A program made the position numbers and the translations under genes. Under the pieces are notes generated by a model that saw only the letters and a program-made list of their open reading frames with translations, had not been told where the DNA came from and searched no databases. This document shows, piece after piece, positions 44,692-55,096 of a stretch of DNA of 64,000 bases. Numbering within the stretch: the first letter of the stretch is position 1; every line of letters starts with the position of its first letter. This DNA is from Sthenelais limicola (Eukaryota; Annelida; Polychaeta; Phyllodocida; Sigalionidae): NCBI GenBank assembly GCA_942159475.1, contig OW804094.1, positions 46,310,966-46,374,965 of the forward strand. Reading direction: 5' to 3'.

Positions 44692-46658
44692 ATGGCTGAA
44701 GCAGCGGATGGTACCGTTGCCCCGCTGGGCACGAAGTCTCCGCCTAAAGCCAAAGTGGTCAAGTCCCCGGCGAAGGTCGCTGCTGTGATCAAGCCTCCGA
44801 AGTTGTCGTATATAGTTACGGAAACCTTTGGTCCTCCGTTGACAGGACTATTGGGTCCCCGTAAGGAACAGGACCGTAAGGATCTCGTATCCCGTAAGGA
44901 TGAGGGAACTTTCGCTTATGAGGGCGATGGTTCTGTGCACCGGGTAGATGTTGGAGCAGGTAGTGCTTTCAATCAGTGGCGTCGGTCCCCGGAAGACTTG
45001 ACTGAGGATGAACTCCGTCACGAATTCCGGAAGATGCGTACCGACTTTAAAGCTCATAGAAGTGCTGCTGAGGATTTGCATGCGCGTATGGCAGACGTTA
45101 CACAGCAGAATGCAACTCTTCGCGGGGTTATACATGATGCTGTTTACGGACCGCCTCCGCCGGTAACGGTGGAAGATGGGACGGAAGATACGCCCCCGCC
45201 GGACACTTCGCAGGGTGAGGATTTGCTTGGTATGTTACTGAAGGTTAAAAGTGCATACACACCCAAAGCTCCAGTGACGTCAACTTTTGCTGATCCGAAG
45301 TTGTCATTTGCACCGATGTTGGACGATCCGTCCATTGTTGCAGCTAAAGGGCCGGAGGATGTAGACAGGCATGTTACATTCTCAAAGCAGGCACAAGCTT
45401 CGTCTTCCCCGAAAGGGAATGCAAATGATGGTTCATTTTTGGCCAGCAAGAATGTTACCCCGCGCAAGGAACAGAGCAATGTGGTTGTTCCGAAGTCACG
45501 GAACGCTGTCGTTAAAACTCCTAATGGTAGAGTTCATGATGGTACGTACTACCGCAGTTCCCCTGGTTCCCCCAGTTCTGTGTTATCCAGTACTAAAGCC
45601 CGGAAGAAGCCTTCCGGAGGTGATAGTGACTCAGATGACTCTGATGACGACTGTGGAAAAGATTATTGTCGATCTAGTAGGTCCCGCCGGAAAGATCGTT
45701 CTCTTGTCCAGGGTCTTGAGTATACTGGACCGGATGAGTCGGATGAAGATTTTAATTACAATCAGTCTTCGACCCGTGAGAGTATTGCTCCGAAAGTATC
45801 CGTACCCAGGTTGTGGGATGGTGTTATTTCGTGGAGGATATACTTGGCGGAAATGAAAGTAATTGCTACCGCGCACAACTGGAGCCCCGAACAGTTGTTA
45901 CGACAGTTGATCTGTGGTTCCAGGAGACAACTGGCGGAAATGGGAGATTTGCCGGAGAACTTGACTCTTGTGCAGTTTGTCGACCATATGGAGGCAAACT
46001 TTGGCGAGAAGTCTAGACCCAGAAAGCAGGCAGAATTCTATAATTCCCGCCAGACTCCGAACCAGTCGATTAGACTTTTCGGTAACGACGTTGCTCGGAA
46101 GGGGCGACGTGCTTTGGTCCCTTGGATAATACGTTGAGGTCAGTTTCCCTCCGTGTATTCCTGCAGGGAGTGACAAATCAGGATATGGCTGATTGGGTTC
46201 GCCTGAAACAGCCGAAGGATCTCCTGAGAGCCATACACTGGGCGGAGGTGTGGGAGAGTTGTTACTTGGAGAGTGGCAGTGTTGCCTCTATAAGTGCACT
46301 TACCACTGCTGGCCCGGATGTGAGGAAGAAAAACCCAAAGGTTTCCGTGCAAGCTACAGCTGCCGAACCTGTGGCGGAAGACTCATGTGGCGATGACGTC
46401 CCTGAAGCTGTCGTCCAGGCTCTACGGTCCTGGGTAGGACAGTCTGGACAGAAGTTTTCCGGTAAAACATCGAAGTTTAACTGGAAAAGAGGTGTGAAGC
46501 GGACTGGTTGCTTCCAATGTGGTCAGGAGGGTCATTTTATGGCTAGCTGTCCGCAGAGGGATGTCTGGAAAGACGCAACTGGTAAGGGAGGTTCCGCGAC
46601 AAAGGCTGATCAAGCAGTGAAGCCGGAGTCGTCGGAAAACTCCAAACGGGTCTCATAA
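44692..46658 (+). pseudogene. gag: Gag, unit 3, frameshifted
   Basis: Matches units 1 and 2, except that a run of four T is three T at about 46113-46115 (CGTGCTTTGG against CGTGCTTTTGG). The first frame then stops at 46137, and the remaining frame (about 46122-46658), with the zinc knuckle, continues to the normal stop. It also has an Arg-to-His change from A at 45536. The loss separates capsid from nucleocapsid. A homopolymer sequencing error is possible. Confidence 0.85.
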
Positions 46659-46666
46659 GAAGCGAG

Positions 46667-49600
46667 ATGGGATCCGGGGAATTGTTTGCGCTTCCTAGTA
46701 CTACAGTTCATGATCGTTCTGTGTCTGAAACGAAGACTGGGTGTGGGGCTCTAGCTCCCGTAAGTACTACTGAGCCCGGGGCTGTCTGCCGGGGAGGTAC
46801 GAAAGCGGTTCGGGCGCGTCGAGCGGACGAGACCACTCATTCCAGGAATGGTGTAGATTCCAGGGATTTTCCTGTAGTTGCAGACTCCGACAACGTTTGT
46901 TGGGGTAAGGCAGGTTACCAAGCTGAGTCAGGGCATTTGGTGATAGCGGAGTCAGGTCCCATCACGGGTGCGAGTATTCAGAAAGTTTCCGTGGATGATC
47001 AGAGGGTGTTGAAGCTCCGTGATCATATTGCGGATAGATGGTACGCTTCAGTATCAGTGAATGGGGATGTTGGTGATTTCCTTTGGGATCCGGGCGCTAC
47101 CACTAGCCTGGTGACGAAGACGTTCTATGACGCCCTGCGTCGGCCGCCGCCACTGGTTCCGTGCCGGTTGGCGTGCACGATGGGAAACGATTCACAGATT
47201 ACTGTGCATGGTAGCGCTCTGTTCCCTTTGACGTTAGGGAAACGGACGTACATGTTAACGTGTCTGGTAGTGTCAGGTTTATCTGGCCCGGAGTCCGGAA
47301 TCTTGGCGCAGGACTTCAATCTTGTGCATAGATGTTATGTGTGCTGGTCAGGGAAATTGTCTTTGAATGATGGAGAAGACGCTGTGATCATGCATCACTG
47401 GTGTGGTGATCCGCCAAAGCAATTGGGTCCCTCGGTGAATATGATTACAACTAGTGAAGTAGGCGATGGAAGACAGGTAACACTTCGGAAAGCGGTGGTC
47501 CTTCGTCCTTATTCAGCTACACTGGTTAAGATCGATGTTCGCGGGTGCTCAGATTCGTCAACGGGTTTGATGTTTGAGCCGGACCAGAGTTTTCTAAAGG
47601 ATTACACTGTGGGATGCCTTGATTCATATATCTCGGCTGACGCTACGGCGACTGTGGCCTTTAGTAATCCGTCCGCAGAAACCCTACGTTTAGGTGTTGA
47701 TATGGTGGTTGGACGAGTGAGTGATGTGACGCTGCTATCGTCACCCACTACTAGTCCGGATGGGGTGAATATGTGTCCGGAGGACAAAATAAAGGATGCG
47801 ATCATCAACTCTATACAGGTGGTAGAAAACCCGTCTGTGGTAGATGAGGATTTGATTGCCCCGGATGACCCTGTGCCACCAAGTACGGAATGTCCGTTGA
47901 AGAAACTTGTAAGGGACTCTGATTTGACTGATCCGACAGAGAGGTCAAAGCTGATGGGTCTTCTTAATGAGTTTCGTGGGAGCTTTTCGCTACCCGGAGA
48001 TGGTTGGAGAGAAGATCCGGGTTGCACCCATGTCGTGAAACACGTAATTGATACTGCCGACTCTCGACCTATTAAGCTTGCTTATAGGCAGATTCCGGTG
48101 TCTAAGCGTGAAGTAGCCGAAGCGGAGATCTGGAAGATGTACGAGCAGGGGCGAATTGAGCATTCTAATAGTCCGTGGGGAGCACCCATCGTGATTGTTG
48201 GTAAAAAGGATGGAACTCAACGCTTCTGCGTCGATTATCGCCAGCTCAATTCCGTCACAGTGAAGGACAGCTTTCCACTCCCTAGAATAGACGAGTGTGT
48301 CAAGGCGTTGGGCGGAAATAAATGGTTCTGCACCCTCGACCTGGAAAGTGGGTATTGGCAGATAGCGATGGACGAGGAGAGTAAGCAAAAGACGGCTTTC
48401 CTGTCCAGCGTTGGATTGTTTCAATTCAAGGTTATGGCCTTTGGATTGTGCAATGCTCCTGCCACATTCCAGCGGATGATGGATCGTATGCTAGACGACC
48501 TTCGCTGGAAGTCTTGTCTGGTGTATCTCGATGATATCGTTGTATTTGGCGAGACATTTGATGGTTGTCTGCTAAATCTGCGATTGGTTCTTGAACGAAT
48601 CCGGGAATACAGGTTGAAGCTGAAACCCAAGAAGTGTGAACTATTCCGCCGTGAAGTGGAGTACTTGGGGAGATTAGTATCGGAAAAAGGAATTCGAGCG
48701 GACCCGAAGAAGATACAGAAGGTCCGTGACTGGCCCGTTCCGAAGACTGCGAGGGAAGTTAGACAATTTATAGGATTCGCGTCCTACTACAGGGAATTCC
48801 AACCGAATTTCGCTGCAGTTGTCTCCCCGTTGCAGGACGTAGTAACGGCAGCCGGAAGAGAAAAACGATACACAAAAGCAATAAACTGGACCCCGGAGTG
48901 TGCAGTTGCCTTCCAGAGCGTGAAAGATTTGTTGACCCGGGCTCCGTTGTTGAGATACCCTCGGAAAGAGGGGGAGTTTATCTTAGACACGGATGCCAGT
49001 GGGTATGGCATGGCAGGGATTTTGTCCCAGGTCCAAGATGGTAAGGAGGTGGTCCTTGGGTACGCTAGTAATAGCTTGGATAAAGCCCAACGGAACTACT
49101 GTGCGACCAAACGAGAATTGTTGGCTGTGCTTACCTATCTGAAGAAATTCCGGCACTATTTATTAGGGAATCGGAACTTCTTTGTTCGGACGGACCATGC
49201 TTCGCTGCGTTGGCTCCTGAATTTCAAGGATCCTATGGACATGCTGGCGCGCTGGTTAACCCAGATGCAAGAGTATGGCCTGGATCAGCGAATGATTCTC
49301 CATAGAGCGGGGAAGAAACATGTCAATGTTGATGCGCTTTCCCGGGTTCCGACCCGGAAGTGTGCTCGATTTGACTGTGTTGATTGTGGGGCGCACGACG
49401 CTGTTGTTGCTGCGACCACTGTGACCCTTGCTGCTATGGGAGAAATCATCCGGACAGCTCAGCAAGACGACCCAGAGATCCTAAGAGTGATTGCTATAGT
49501 GGAAGGAGAAGTCTCGGTTCCGGACAAGCAGTCCCTGTCCGGTGAATCAGACGAATTCTGTACCTATATGCATAACTTGGGGAGTTTGTCGATGAAGAAT

Positions 49601-51229
49601 GGTGTGCTGTGCTTGTCGTGGACTCGACCTCGCACAGGAATCACGTACGTGCGCAAAGTAATTCCTACTGCGCTTCGCTATGAGATATTCCAGGGAATGC
49701 ATGGACCGAAGACGGTTGGGCATTTCGGATCTTTCAAGACTGGTTGGACAGCCAAGAAGAAGTACTTCTGGCCCAACATGAGAAGTGATCTGAAAAGGTG
49801 GCTCAGGGCATGTCCGGAATGTAGCATGCGAAAGACGAGGGGTGGTGGCGGAATCATGCCTCTCAAGAAGGAATTGCATGGAGAACGCTGGAGTCGTATT
49901 GGATTGGATATTATAGGTCCGTTCCGTCTTACCCCCAGAGGTAATAACTACATCATGGTAGTGACGGATCACTTTTCAAAGTGGGCGGAGACCTATCCAA
50001 TGCCAGACCACACCGCTGAGAGATGTGCGGAAGTTCTCTTCAGGGAGTGGATCCTCCGGTTTGGTTGTCCCGTATCGTTGCAAACGGACGGAGCACCGGA
50101 GTTTCGATCCACCCTGTTGCGGAGCTTGTTGGAGATGCTAGGGGTTGAAAAGCTCATTACCTTACCATATAGACCGCAGTCAAACGGTCAAACGGAAAGA
50201 ATGAACCGAGTCCTGGTAGAACAACTGTCCTGTCTGACGGATTATAGTGCGACGGATTGGGATTTGTTGGCTCCGTGTGTCGCTCACGCATACAGAGCAA
50301 GTGTGCATGCGAGTACGTTATGCACACCTAACTCTGTGGTGTTTGGTGACGAGCTGGTAACGCCTATGGACTTGGTCCACGGGGTGGAACCAGGCGGTCT
50401 GGATTTTCCATGCAGAGTGCCGTTCGTGGAGAATTTGAAGCATTGGTTGAAGCTTGGGCATAAGTTCGTCCGTGAGAATCTCGGAGTGGCAGCGATCCAC
50501 CAGAAACGGGATTTCGATCGGCGAGCTAAGCCTAAGGCCTTTGAAGTGGGGGATGTTGTATACCGCTACAACCATCCGCAGGCCAGTAAAAAGATCGGTC
50601 CCAAGTGGGATGGCCCCTTCAAAGTAAAACGGTTTATAGGGGGTACAACCTATGAACTGGAAACAGTTGCAGGAGTCGTAAGGTGTCATGTCAACTACCT
50701 TAAGCAAGCTTTTGACAAGGACGGACCCGTGCAGGTTGTTAATCTTGACAGAGCACCGGAGTTCCGTGCATTGCAGAAGGCTGGCCGCGACGTCCTCAGA
50801 CTTGAAAGTGGGAAAGTAATAGCTGGCAAGGAATGTCCTGATCTGAAAGAGAGAGAAAAAGTCTCCGTGTTTGTGAAACGACGGGGAAGGCCTAAGAAGG
50901 GGAAACAGAGTTTGAAAGCCACGAAGACCGCTGTTCTGCCTGTTCCGCCCTTGCCCCAAGCTAACGTTGTCATGCGGAAACGCGGAAGACCACGAAAGCT
51001 ACGGTTGCCAGACCCGCCTGTTCCGGCTGTAGCTCCACGGAGGGGTAGACCTCGTAAAGTTGTTGCTGATCCGCTGCCGAAACCTACCGTAAAGAAAGTA
51101 GGGAGGCCGGCGAAAGATTCAGTAGCACGAGTGAAGAAAGTCAGAAAGGATAGAGCTAGCTCTCCTGTCGAGGTTGTAAAGGGGAAACTGGTGCGCCGTC
51201 CCCCAGACCGATTACAACTGAAGTCTTAG
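46667..51229 (+). CDS. pol: Pol polyprotein (protease, RT, RNase H, integrase), intact
   Basis: 1520 codons from an ATG eight bases after the gag stop, in a different frame, so translation needs reinitiation or frameshifting. Protease active site is DPGATTS at 141-147. RT has FCVDYRQLNSV and YLDD at 620-623. RNase H has LDTDASGYG (Asp774). Integrase has an HHCC finger (H1012 ... C1049-PE-C1052), catalytic D1081, D1141 and E1177 with the standard DD35E spacing, and a GPY/F-type domain (KIGPKWDGPFKVKRF). There is no chromodomain; instead the last ~115 residues are basic with four GRP cores (RRGRPKK, KRGRPRK, RRGRPRK, VGRPAK) at about 1405-1490, typical of AT-hooks. It is longer than usual Gypsy Pol because of this tail and an N-terminal extension. 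Confidence 0.95.
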   Translation: MGSGELFALPSTTVHDRSVSETKTGCGALAPVSTTEPGAVCRGGTKAVRARRADETTHSRNGVDSRDFPVVADSDNVCWGKAGYQAESGHLVIAESGPITGASIQKVSVDDQRVLKLRDHIADRWYASVSVNGDVGDFLWDPGATTSLVTKTFYDALRRPPPLVPCRLACTMGNDSQITVHGSALFPLTLGKRTYMLTCLVVSGLSGPESGILAQDFNLVHRCYVCWSGKLSLNDGEDAVIMHHWCGDPPKQLGPSVNMITTSEVGDGRQVTLRKAVVLRPYSATLVKIDVRGCSDSSTGLMFEPDQSFLKDYTVGCLDSYISADATATVAFSNPSAETLRLGVDMVVGRVSDVTLLSSPTTSPDGVNMCPEDKIKDAIINSIQVVENPSVVDEDLIAPDDPVPPSTECPLKKLVRDSDLTDPTERSKLMGLLNEFRGSFSLPGDGWREDPGCTHVVKHVIDTADSRPIKLAYRQIPVSKREVAEAEIWKMYEQGRIEHSNSPWGAPIVIVGKKDGTQRFCVDYRQLNSVTVKDSFPLPRIDECVKALGGNKWFCTLDLESGYWQIAMDEESKQKTAFLSSVGLFQFKVMAFGLCNAPATFQRMMDRMLDDLRWKSCLVYLDDIVVFGETFDGCLLNLRLVLERIREYRLKLKPKKCELFRREVEYLGRLVSEKGIRADPKKIQKVRDWPVPKTAREVRQFIGFASYYREFQPNFAAVVSPLQDVVTAAGREKRYTKAINWTPECAVAFQSVKDLLTRAPLLRYPRKEGEFILDTDASGYGMAGILSQVQDGKEVVLGYASNSLDKAQRNYCATKRELLAVLTYLKKFRHYLLGNRNFFVRTDHASLRWLLNFKDPMDMLARWLTQMQEYGLDQRMILHRAGKKHVNVDALSRVPTRKCARFDCVDCGAHDAVVAATTVTLAAMGEIIRTAQQDDPEILRVIAIVEGEVSVPDKQSLSGESDEFCTYMHNLGSLSMKNGVLCLSWTRPRTGITYVRKVIPTALRYEIFQGMHGPKTVGHFGSFKTGWTAKKKYFWPNMRSDLKRWLRACPECSMRKTRGGGGIMPLKKELHGERWSRIGLDIIGPFRLTPRGNNYIMVVTDHFSKWAETYPMPDHTAERCAEVLFREWILRFGCPVSLQTDGAPEFRSTLLRSLLEMLGVEKLITLPYRPQSNGQTERMNRVLVEQLSCLTDYSATDWDLLAPCVAHAYRASVHASTLCTPNSVVFGDELVTPMDLVHGVEPGGLDFPCRVPFVENLKHWLKLGHKFVRENLGVAAIHQKRDFDRRAKPKAFEVGDVVYRYNHPQASKKIGPKWDGPFKVKRFIGGTTYELETVAGVVRCHVNYLKQAFDKDGPVQVVNLDRAPEFRALQKAGRDVLRLESGKVIAGKECPDLKEREKVSVFVKRRGRPKKGKQSLKATKTAVLPVPPLPQANVVMRKRGRPRKLRLPDPPVPAVAPRRGRPRKVVADPLPKPTVKKVGRPAKDSVARVKKVRKDRASSPVEVVKGKLVRRPPDRLQLKS

Positions 51230-52337
51230 CTGTTTGTGTACCAATACGGGGAATGTAGGTCTGATTCCCCGGATCGAAACACAACGAGAAGTCGACCAGG
51301 GGTGCCAGCACGGAAGAATATACCCTGGGTCCCCAAACGGCGTATGGAGCTTTTATTAGTTTCGTATGGCCGGGAAAGAACCTAAGTTATTCCGGCGGAT
51401 TGATAACTTACCGCATGAGAACCGTGATGTGGCTTGGACTAGGCCTATGGGGAATAGAGATTCTAACCTCGTAACGCTATTGGTCCTGGATCTTGGTTGA
51501 AATAGCTTGAAAATGCTGCCTGAGGTATCATGCCAAAGATCCGCGGAATATGTTTCCACCCTTGTCTCTGGTGGAAGATGGGTTGGTTGTCCGTGTTCAT
51601 AATATTCCCAGGAGGGGAACGGATATACTAACCCAACGTGAAGAAAACCCTAACATAAGGTTAGGCGGGTTATGCACGGAGGCAATGGCGCTGAGGTGTG
51701 CGGTGAGACGTGAGCGAACTAGCGTTGTAACGGTGTAACTAGCGGTAGTTGCAACCGCTGCTCACTAGTTCTCTTCCCTCACGGAGCCCTCTTTGCTTCC
51801 GGACTTCAACCTGTAAGTACGCTTTCTGACGATGCTCTTCATATTTGGTTGATTTGTATGTGTGAACCGTATGAAATGTTGCTGTTAGTTTGCTAAAGTA
51901 AAGGAAATGTGTTTTATGTACCGCTAGTAGTAGGCACGGAAGTCGTTGGTTTGATTTATTGGTGGGTTCTCTCTATTTTGCATTGAAGATAGACCGCCAC
52001 AGCCACGACCCAAGTGCTCTGCATCATGTGGGCTATTGGAACATGAGCCACGCACATGGGTTGCAAATCCCTATGTAAGCTTGTTGGGTACGTTCTAAAC
52101 TTTCGGGTAGTGATTTTAGAACTAGGTCCCTCCAAGAGGATTGTCTAGTAAATGTTCCGTCATTCCTTTTGGATGATCTTTTAGTTTCGGTTTCGGTTTC
52201 GGATGATGTAAATAATGTTCCGGCTACAGCGTTCCAGATTTGAATGTAATGCTTTTTGTTGCAGGAACGAGAACTGAAACGCAGCCTTTTAAAGCTACTG
52301 ACTACCTGATTGCTTGATTACTTGAATGTAAGACGAG
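51230..52337 (+). other. Untranslated interval between pol and ORF3
   Basis: About 1.1 kb without a convincing ORF. Could hold a splice acceptor for ORF3. Confidence 0.5.
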
Positions 52338-52946
52338 ATGTCGAAGCCTGGCGACGACATCATCGACCTGGACGTCTCCGGCGACTCCGTAGAGGTGCCC
52401 ATGGAAGACGAGAACGAGTTGTTGTGTGACGGAACCGGATTGATCGGCCTCGCGGCCATGAAGATCAATGAAGGTGACGACACCTCGGCAACCGAGGAGG
52501 ATGGTCCGGTCAATCCGGCGCGACCTAAGCGGGGTCGTGCTGCTGATAGACCGGAGACTAGGTCCCAGTCCAACTCCCCAGCTAAATCCGCTAGGACTAC
52601 GGGTGAGCGTGGAAGGGAGTTGGAGCATAAGCACAACCTCCGAACAGTAACCGTGAGTGTGGAGCGTGTTCCGCTGAACACTGCCTCCACCAAGAGCTCT
52701 GATGCATCATCTCCTGCTCCGACTTCTGGCAAGTCCGGGACCAGTACCAGCCCTGGTACAGCGTCCAAGACTCCGGCCGGAAAGAAGAAGCCGGTTGTGA
52801 AGGTGCATCGCGGTGGCTGCAGAGAAGGTGATGAAGCTGTCACCGTCGATTCAGGTGAATCATCTGTTCAGTCGGATGGCTTACCTGACGTCGACAGACC
52901 TTCAGGTGATCCGGCGGAAGGCTACACACAAGTTTGTGAAGCCTAA
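52338..52946 (+). CDS. ORF3a of the Gypsy element, unknown
   Basis: 202 codons from ATG in the position where env would lie. It is acidic at the start (DDIIDLDVSGDSVEV), then Ser/Pro/Lys-rich with a short basic motif KRGRAADRPETRSQS. There is no signal peptide, membrane helix or cysteine pattern, so it is not an envelope. It overlaps ORF3b by 134 bp in another frame; the two may be one ORF split by an indel. Confidence 0.5.
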   Translation: MSKPGDDIIDLDVSGDSVEVPMEDENELLCDGTGLIGLAAMKINEGDDTSATEEDGPVNPARPKRGRAADRPETRSQSNSPAKSARTTGERGRELEHKHNLRTVTVSVERVPLNTASTKSSDASSPAPTSGKSGTSTSPGTASKTPAGKKKPVVKVHRGGCREGDEAVTVDSGESSVQSDGLPDVDRPSGDPAEGYTQVCEA

Positions 52947-53853
52947 GGCCGTGGCTGCCCCTTCTTCTCCGGCTCCCTCCGCTTCTGGCACGTCGAGTTC
53001 CACTCCGTCAAAGAAGAAGAAGAGGAAAAGATCGCGCTCGCACTCCGGCTCTAGCGAGCGTGAAGGCTCTCCTGTCCCCATGAAGAAGAGTAAGAAAACG
53101 AAAACCCTGACTGCCGTAGCCAAGCAGGAGGTCACGGACATGGAAGCTAAGCTCCCGGAGCAAGCTGCCGTGTGCCATGTTATACAGCAGTCAAGGGCGG
53201 ATGTTGGGGAGGCTCTCGAGCTGGCTCGGGCTGCCCTGACAGACGTTGAGACCCAGGTCGGCACTGCTGTAGACCGGTTGACGGAACCTCTACAGGCGCT
53301 GGAGGCTGTGCGAGAGTCCATCGGGGAGTTTGCTGCTCTCCGTGAGGAAAATCGCACCCAGTCGCGCCTGATCAGAGACTTGAAGGCAAGTCTTCACCGG
53401 AGTGACTTGCAGGTTAGGTCTCTGGAGGAAACCGTCAGTTCCCTGCGAGCAGATTTGGAGGCTAACGGTGTGTCAGCGCCTGACACAAGTGAGGAACGTG
53501 AGCCCTCCGGCTCCGTCCAATTTGGCCCCAGCAGTGCAGCTGGCAGTCCGGTCAGGAGAAATCCTTTGACCACTGCCCCCGCTATGTTGACGGATGCGGA
53601 TCGCTACTTATGGATGGGTCAAATGATGGCTTCCTTCATGAGTGCTCCGCCTCCTATGTCCCTGCCCATGGCCGGAACGTTTCCTGGTTACGGGAATCCC
53701 GGCATGAGTCCGCTAATGATGGCCTCCCTAGCACACATGGGAAGCCCATTGCGGGGTCCGGCTCCGGCGGCTCAAGGTGCCCCTCCAGAGGATATGGAGG
53801 ATTCAAGTAGCACCCATAATGAGACGCCCGGAGACGAGCAGCAGCCGCTGTAG
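52813..53853 (+). CDS. ORF3b of the Gypsy element, nuclear coiled-coil-like protein
   Basis: 346 codons from a GTG; the first ATG is six codons in. It contains a strong nuclear-localisation-like cluster (SKKKKRKRSRSHS, then MKKSKKTKT), a helical heptad-rich region at about 105-225 (ALTDVETQVGTAVDRLTEPL; later LEETVSSLRADLEANG), then a Pro/Met/Gly-rich tail (GMSPLMMASLAHMGSPL). No enzymatic motif. It may form with ORF3a a single ~500-residue protein. I do not recognise a family; a role in nuclear RNA or chromatin handling is inference. Confidence 0.5.
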   Translation: MAAEKVMKLSPSIQVNHLFSRMAYLTSTDLQVIRRKATHKFVKPKAVAAPSSPAPSASGTSSSTPSKKKKRKRSRSHSGSSEREGSPVPMKKSKKTKTLTAVAKQEVTDMEAKLPEQAAVCHVIQQSRADVGEALELARAALTDVETQVGTAVDRLTEPLQALEAVRESIGEFAALREENRTQSRLIRDLKASLHRSDLQVRSLEETVSSLRADLEANGVSAPDTSEEREPSGSVQFGPSSAAGSPVRRNPLTTAPAMLTDADRYLWMGQMMASFMSAPPPMSLPMAGTFPGYGNPGMSPLMMASLAHMGSPLRGPAPAAQGAPPEDMEDSSSTHNETPGDEQQPL

Positions 53854-54320
53854 ATGACGAATCGGATTGACCCTGGACTCTGGAACCCGGACACAGACTT
53901 GACATGGCGGACCTGAACTAAACCTGACGTGGAACGCCCTTGGACACCGCGATAGAACACGGATCGGCTCGGATTGACTTGATGCTGACCCCGTTTGACC
54001 CCGGAAAACCCTTTGATTCGCGGAAGAACGTACGCTGTGTTGTTCTAAAGAAGTTTTGGTGTAGTAGAAACTAAATTTTTTTAACCTGTGCTGGATCATG
54101 TTTTGTACATAGATAGGACTCTGGAAGCTCCTTGTTGTCTACTTACGGAGATGTTGCGACTTGTTAACTATGTAGTGAGGACACATATATGCTCCTGCTT
54201 GTACTTGTTTGCCATGTGAATTCTCTTTTTATAACTTCTTAGAACATGTTACTTATTCACTTCTTTTAATAATTTATGCCTCCGGAAGATTATTTACTGT
54301 AGGGTAAAAATCTTTAAATT

Positions 54321-54333
54321 TTGGAGGGGGTAT
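54321..54333 (+). promoter_or_regulatory. Polypurine tract
   Basis: TTGGAGGGGGTAT lies immediately before the TG of the 3' LTR. Confidence 0.8.
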
Positions 54334-54830
54334 TGTAGTGAATACGGTTTTAAATAGATCCGAGATAATTGGTCTGACCGGGCGTTGCTATAATTGGGTG
54401 CACGCGCCTCAACTGAACGCGCTCCCGGTTCAGAAATGGCCTTTCGGATTCCTGCCTTTTCTTACTTGGACAGAGTTCCAGTAAACCAATATCAAAGGTA
54501 ACTTAAATCTAGTCAACTCTTTTACCATAATGTGTCTTAGAGTGCTTCCGGATGCTCCGGTAAGACTCCGTGTTGTTTCACTGTGTTACTCCTATGTAAA
54601 ACCATGTTAACTGTTTGACTCTCAACACCTGCAATGATCGTGTACCATAATTGCCACTTGTCCTTTGAGGCCAATACCTGGTCACCTCTGTTGGGTCCGA
54701 TAAACACTATCGGACATGGTTTGTGTGGAGAATAAAGCCTGTGATACCTAAAGAGCTGTGTGTCTGGTCTTCTTTCCCTTCACGAGAATAGATATCGAAC
54801 TTGGGTAGTGTGAGACGGAAAAACACTACA
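54334..54830 (+). repeat. 3' LTR
   Basis: 497 bp; differs from the 5' LTR at 54453 and 54782. AATAAA at 54731-54736. Followed by CGTG. Confidence 0.95.
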
Positions 54831-55096
54831 CGTGTATTTAAACTCCAAAAATTATAAAATTATGACATGAGATGGTAGTAGTAACAGCGACAGGGGGTGG
54901 ACGGGGAAAGTAAAAGGAGAAAGGAAAATGTGTCAGAGGAAACAACACAGGTCACAGTCCACTAACAAGAATAGGAGGCAAAGAGTGCCAAGAATGTTTT
55001 AATATTGCGAGGAGAGAACACATAAAATTGAAATAGTGTGGGTGGAAGAAGTATTTTACCTTATGTTACGAAACATTTGGTAAAAAGTCAGGACGC

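Larger units (their letters stand above)
38541..46808 (+). repeat. Tandem triplication, 2756-bp unit (host flank + LTR + gag + pol start)
   Basis: Units 38541-41296, 41297-44052 and 44053-46808. Each starts with the same 24 bp of host flank (GACAACAAAATTATTATAGA then CGTG), then LTR, gag and the first ~45 codons of pol. Junctions read GAAAGCG/GACAAC, with one base of overlap. Copies differ by only a few bases, e.g. C38928 vs T41684, an A at 45536, and a T deletion near 46114. Confidence 0.95.
38565..54830 (+). mobile_element. Gypsy-type LTR retrotransposon with internally triplicated 5' part
   Basis: Outer LTRs 38565-39061 and 54334-54830 (497 bp, TGTAGTG...CACTACA) are flanked by CGTG on both sides (38561-38564 and 54831-54834). 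A PBS follows the 5' LTR and a polypurine tract precedes the 3' LTR. Without the two extra units the element would be about 10.75 kb. Order: LTR, gag, pol (protease-RT-RNase H-integrase), ORF3, LTR. The two outer LTRs differ at two positions that I found (38684/54453 and 39013/54782), so insertion is recent. Confidence 0.95.

Noticed and set aside
38541..46808. Nested independent insertions of several LTR elements
   Set aside because: Internal LTRs carry the same 24 bp of host flank and the same 2756-bp spacing, which needs tandem duplication of one locus.
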